A stretch of DNA of 64,000 nt from Erwinia typographi (GTDB taxonomy: Bacteria; Pseudomonadota; Gammaproteobacteria; Enterobacterales; Enterobacteriaceae), in assembly GCF_000773975.1 (NCBI RefSeq), contig NZ_JRUQ01000037.1, forward strand, positions 100,334-164,333, written 5' to 3'. This document shows, piece by piece, positions 61,110-64,000 of this stretch. The notes beneath the pieces were generated by a model, which saw only the letters and a program-made list of their open reading frames with translations, ran no database searches and was not told the origin of the DNA. Made by a program: the position numbers and the translations under genes. Each line of letters starts with the position of its first letter. The first letter of the stretch is position 1.

Positions 61110-63683
61110 ATGCGTCTGGATCGTCTTACTAACAAATTCCAGCTTGCTCTCGCCGATGCCCAGTCTTTAGCCCTGGGGCGCGACAATCAATTTATCGAAC
61201 CTCTCCACCTGATGAGCGCTTTACTGACTCAGGAAGGCGGTTCCGTTCGTCCTTTACTGACCACCGCCGGCGTTGACGTCACCGCTTTGCGCAGCGGCGT
61301 TGAACAGGCTATCAGCCGTCTGCCGCAGGTAGAAGGCACGGAGGGCGACGTCCAGCCTTCTGCCGATCTGGTTCGCGTGCTGAACCTCTGCGATAAGCTG
61401 GCGCAGAAGCGTGCTGATAACTTCATCTCATCCGAACTTTTTGTTCTGGCCGCCCTCGACTCGCGTGGGTCGCTGGCCGATCTGCTGAAGTCCAGCGGCG
61501 CCACCAGCGACAAGCTCAGCAAGGCCATTGACCAGATGCGAGGAGGCGAAAACGTGAACGACCAGGGAGCCGAGGATCAGCGTCAGGCACTGAAAAAATA
61601 CACTATCGATCTGACCGAGCGCGCGGAGTCCGGCAAGTTAGACCCGGTGATTGGGCGTGATGAAGAAATCCGTCGCACTATTCAGGTTCTCCAGCGCCGT
61701 ACGAAAAACAACCCGGTGCTGATTGGTGAACCCGGCGTAGGGAAAACGGCGATCGTGGAAGGGCTTGCGCAGCGAATCATTAATGGTGAGGTGCCGGAAG
61801 GTCTGAAAGGGCGTCGCGTGCTGGCGCTGGACATGGGGGCGCTGGTCGCCGGTGCGAAATATCGTGGCGAATTCGAAGAGCGCCTGAAAGGCGTGCTGAA
61901 CGATCTTTCTAAGCAGGAAGGCAACGTTATTCTGTTTATCGACGAGCTGCACACTATGGTTGGCGCAGGGAAAGCTGACGGCGCGATGGATGCCGGCAAC
62001 ATGCTTAAGCCTGCTCTGGCTCGCGGGGAGCTTCACTGCGTCGGCGCCACTACGCTTGATGAGTATCGCCAGTATATTGAGAAAGATGCCGCGCTGGAGC
62101 GTCGTTTCCAGAAGGTGTTTGTCGCTGAACCCAGCGTTGAGGACACCATTGCCATCCTGCGTGGCTTGAAGGAACGCTACGAGCTTCATCACCATGTGCA
62201 GATTACCGATCCGGCTATCGTGGCGGCGGCAACGCTGTCGCACCGCTACATTGCTGACCGTCAGCTGCCGGATAAAGCCATCGACCTGATTGACGAGGCC
62301 GCTTCCAGCATCCGTATGCAGATTGACTCCAAGCCGGAGTCGCTGGACCGGCTTGAGCGCCGCATTATTCAGCTGAAGCTGGAGCAGCAGGCTCTGAAGA
62401 AAGAGTCCGACGATGCCAGCATTAAACGGCTGGAAATGCTGGAAGACGAGCTGAATCAGAAAGAGCGCGACTACTCGGAACTCGAAGAGGAGTGGAAAGC
62501 GGAGAAAGCCTCGCTGTCCGGGACTCAAACGATCAAAGCGGAGCTGGAGCAGGCCAAGCTGTCAATGGAGCAGGCTCGCCGCCTCGGCGATCTGGCCCAG
62601 ATGTCCGAGCTGCAATACGGCAAGATTCCGGAACTGGAAAAACAGCTGGCGCTGGCTACGCAGTCTGAAGGTAAGACAATGCGTCTGCTGCGCAACCGCG
62701 TGACGGAAGTCGAAATTGCCGACGTGCTGGCCCGCTGGACCGGGATACCTGTCGCCAGGATGATGGAAGGTGAGCGCGAGAAACTGCTGCGCATGGAGCA
62801 GGATCTGCATCAGCGGGTGATTGGGCAGAACGAAGCGGTTGAGGCCGTGTCGAATGCGATTCGCCGCAGCCGGGCGGGTCTGGCCGATCCTAATCGTCCC
62901 ATCGGCTCATTCCTGTTCCTCGGCCCGACCGGGGTAGGTAAGACCGAACTCTGTAAGGCGCTGGCTAACTTTATGTTTGACAGCGACGACGCGATGGTTC
63001 GCCTCGATATGTCTGAGTTTATGGAGAAACATTCAGTTTCCCGTCTGGTCGGCGCGCCTCCGGGCTACGTGGGCTATGAAGAAGGGGGATACCTGACGGA
63101 AGCCGTCCGCCGCCGTCCATATTCGGTGATCCTGCTGGACGAGGTGGAAAAAGCGCATCCTGATGTGTTTAACATTCTTTTGCAGGTGCTGGAGGATGGC
63201 CGCCTGACCGACGGACAGGGCAGAACGGTCGATTTTCGTAACACTGTGGTGATCATGACTTCTAACCTGGGTTCCGATCTGATTCAGGAACGGTTTGGTT
63301 CGTTAAGCTACCCGGAAATGAAAGATGTGGTGATGACGGTAGTCGGTCAGCACTTCCGTCCTGAGTTCATCAACCGTATCGATGAGCTGGTGGTGTTCCA
63401 TCCGCTGGGCGAGCAGCATATTGCTTCGATTGCGAAGATTCAGCTACAGCGTCTTTATGACCGGTTGGCGGATCGTGGGTTTGAACTGCACATCTCCGAA
63501 GCCGCGCTGCAACTGCTCGGTGAAAACGGTTATGACCCGGTTTACGGCGCGCGCCCTCTGAAACGGGCTATCCAGCAGCAGATCGAAAACCCACTGGCGC
63601 AGCAGATCCTCTCTGGAGCACTGGTGCCGGGCAAATTGATCGAAATGGATGTTAAGGACGGGGTCATTGTCGCGCACCAATAA
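61110..63683 (+). CDS. clpB: Protein disaggregase ClpB
   Basis: An 857-residue hexameric AAA+ chaperone that extracts polypeptides from aggregates with DnaK. The order is N-domain (1 to about 145), NBD1 with Walker A GEPGVGKT at 206-213, the coiled-coil middle domain (about 410-525, rich in E/K/L), and NBD2 with Walker A GPTGVGKT (605-612). The pore-loop regions ([11 protein letters not shown] in NBD1 and GYVGYEEGG in NBD2) are present. Length equals E. coli ClpB. A sigma-32 promoter precedes it, and an internal start at codon 149 is listed separately. Confidence 0.98.
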   Translation: MRLDRLTNKFQLALADAQSLALGRDNQFIEPLHLMSALLTQEGGSVRPLLTTAGVDVTALRSGVEQAISRLPQVEGTEGDVQPSADLVRVLNLCDKLAQKRADNFISSELFVLAALDSRGSLADLLKSSGATSDKLSKAIDQMRGGENVNDQGAEDQRQALKKYTIDLTERAESGKLDPVIGRDEEIRRTIQVLQRRTKNNPVLIGEPGVGKTAIVEGLAQRIINGEVPEGLKGRRVLALDMGALVAGAKYRGEFEERLKGVLNDLSKQEGNVILFIDELHTMVGAGKADGAMDAGNMLKPALARGELHCVGATTLDEYRQYIEKDAALERRFQKVFVAEPSVEDTIAILRGLKERYELHHHVQITDPAIVAAATLSHRYIADRQLPDKAIDLIDEAASSIRMQIDSKPESLDRLERRIIQLKLEQQALKKESDDASIKRLEMLEDELNQKERDYSELEEEWKAEKASLSGTQTIKAELEQAKLSMEQARRLGDLAQMSELQYGKIPELEKQLALATQSEGKTMRLLRNRVTEVEIADVLARWTGIPVARMMEGEREKLLRMEQDLHQRVIGQNEAVEAVSNAIRRSRAGLADPNRPIGSFLFLGPTGVGKTELCKALANFMFDSDDAMVRLDMSEFMEKHSVSRLVGAPPGYVGYEEGGYLTEAVRRRPYSVILLDEVEKAHPDVFNILLQVLEDGRLTDGQGRTVDFRNTVVIMTSNLGSDLIQERFGSLSYPEMKDVVMTVVGQHFRPEFINRIDELVVFHPLGEQHIASIAKIQLQRLYDRLADRGFELHISEAALQLLGENGYDPVYGARPLKRAIQQQIENPLAQQILSGALVPGKLIEMDVKDGVIVAHQ
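61541..61556 (+). promoter_or_regulatory. Internal ribosome-binding site and GTG start in clpB
   Basis: A perfect AGGAGG (61541-61546) lies seven bases before a GTG at 61554-61556, which is clpB codon 149. E. coli makes the shorter ClpB95 form, lacking the N-domain, from a GTG at the same codon; the same dual product is expected here. Confidence 0.85.
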
Positions 63684-63700
63684 CCTCTGATGCAGAAAAA

Positions 63701-63724
63701 AATGGGCCTTCGGGCCCATTTTTT
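63701..63724 (+). terminator. Rho-independent terminator of clpB
   Basis: AATGGGCC (63701-63708) pairs with GGCCCATT (63713-63720) around a TTCG tetraloop, then T4. Confidence 0.94.
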
Positions 63725-63807
63725 GTGCGATAAATGAACGGAAAAGGGGGGTTTTTGGTGATTTGGGTTGAAAAGTGAGCGGTTGAGCGTTTTTTTTCAA
63801 TCTGGAC

Positions 63808-63835
63808 TTGTCAGCCGTCAGAAACTCCCTATAAT
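63808..63835 (+). promoter_or_regulatory. rRNA operon promoter P1
   Basis: TTGTCA (63808-63813) and TATAAT (63830-63835) with the 16-base spacer of rrn P1 promoters. The downstream GCGCC discriminator and CACTGACACGG match E. coli rrnB P1. Confidence 0.93.
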
Positions 63836-63928
63836 GCGCCTCCACTGACACGGAACAACGGCTTACCGGCCGCCGGGTTGAGAGGTTCAGCAGGCTGAAC
63901 CGCCGGGGGAAATCTTCTTAAAAAGAAG

Positions 63929-63956
63929 TTGACTCTGAAGGGGGAAAGCGTAATAT
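63929..63956 (+). promoter_or_regulatory. rRNA operon promoter P2
   Basis: TTGACT (63929-63934) and TAATAT (63951-63956) with a 16-base spacer, about 115 bases after P1 as expected for the tandem rrn promoters. Confidence 0.85.
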
Positions 63957-64000
63957 ACGCCACCTCGCAGTAAGGTCTCAGGCCCTTGCCGCACCGCTCT

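Larger units (their letters stand above)
63684..64000 (+). promoter_or_regulatory. clpB-rrn spacer with rRNA operon promoters and leader
   Basis: This last 317-base stretch has no protein gene. It contains the clpB terminator, an A/T-rich presumed UP and Fis region (about 63730-63805), promoters P1 and P2 and the start of the rRNA leader. The 16S gene itself is beyond the window. In E. coli clpB is likewise followed by an rRNA operon (rrnG). Confidence 0.85.

Overview
The window is chromosomal DNA of an Enterobacterales gammaproteobacterium. Gene content and protein sequences point to the order with confidence: the serial neighbours recA-recX-alaS-csrA, gshA-micA-luxS, ffh, rpsP-rimM-trmD-rplS, aroF-tyrA, pheL-pheA, raiA, bamD-rluD-pgeF-clpB-rrn follow the layout of the Escherichia coli 56-59 min region. 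An Erwinia/Pantoea-like relative is plausible, but the genus cannot be fixed from this window alone. No insertion sequence, integrase or CRISPR array was seen.

Layout. 1-807: 5' part of mutS (minus strand, cut by the window edge). 808-2836: an AT-richer accessory patch with an unassigned, possibly decayed segment and a three-gene orphan type VI secretion module (hcp, small membrane protein, DUF1493-like protein). 2837-10953: a probable organosulfur uptake and oxidation locus, with an acyl-CoA-dehydrogenase-like monooxygenase divergent from a dipeptide-type ABC transporter and an LLM flavin monooxygenase. 11056-20418: nitrate respiration (narL, narK, narGHJI) with FNR and NarL sites, but no narX beside narL. 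20630-28386: mltB, then an inserted TRAP transporter / class III aminotransferase / LysR / tam block, then pncC. 28389-33445: recA (LexA box), recX, alaS, csrA. 33729-34508: one tRNA-Ser(GCT), three identical tRNA-Arg(ACG) genes and two truncated tRNA-Arg tails in repeated spacers. 34777-38123: yqaB, yqaA, gshA, the sigma-E small RNA gene micA, luxS. 38174-44013: yfjD and ypjD, then ffh and the S16/L19 operon. 44024-51822: an amidotransferase-like protein with a disrupted triad, a GNAT, and a rearranged tetronate (otnKCI) locus with LysR, MFS transporter and PdxA-like dehydrogenase. 52074-57796: aroF-tyrA behind a TyrR box, two substrate-binding proteins without a transporter, and pheA with its pheL attenuator. 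57814-64000: raiA, bamD, rluD, pgeF, clpB (sigma-32 promoter) and the promoters of an rRNA operon whose 16S gene begins beyond the window.

How it works together. Most of the window is core housekeeping: repair (MutS, RecA, RecX), translation (AlaS, tRNAs, S16, L19, RimM, TrmD, RluD, RaiA), protein targeting and folding (Ffh, BamD, ClpB), aromatic amino acid synthesis (AroF, TyrA, PheA) and anaerobic nitrate respiration. Accessory functions occupy discrete insertions between core blocks. The strongest candidates for less described biology are the orphan hcp module, the hybrid otn/pdxA-like catabolic locus, the pseudo-amidotransferase, the transporter-less binding-protein pair and the decaying tRNA-Arg array. 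Statements on family function come from general knowledge of those families; no database search was possible.
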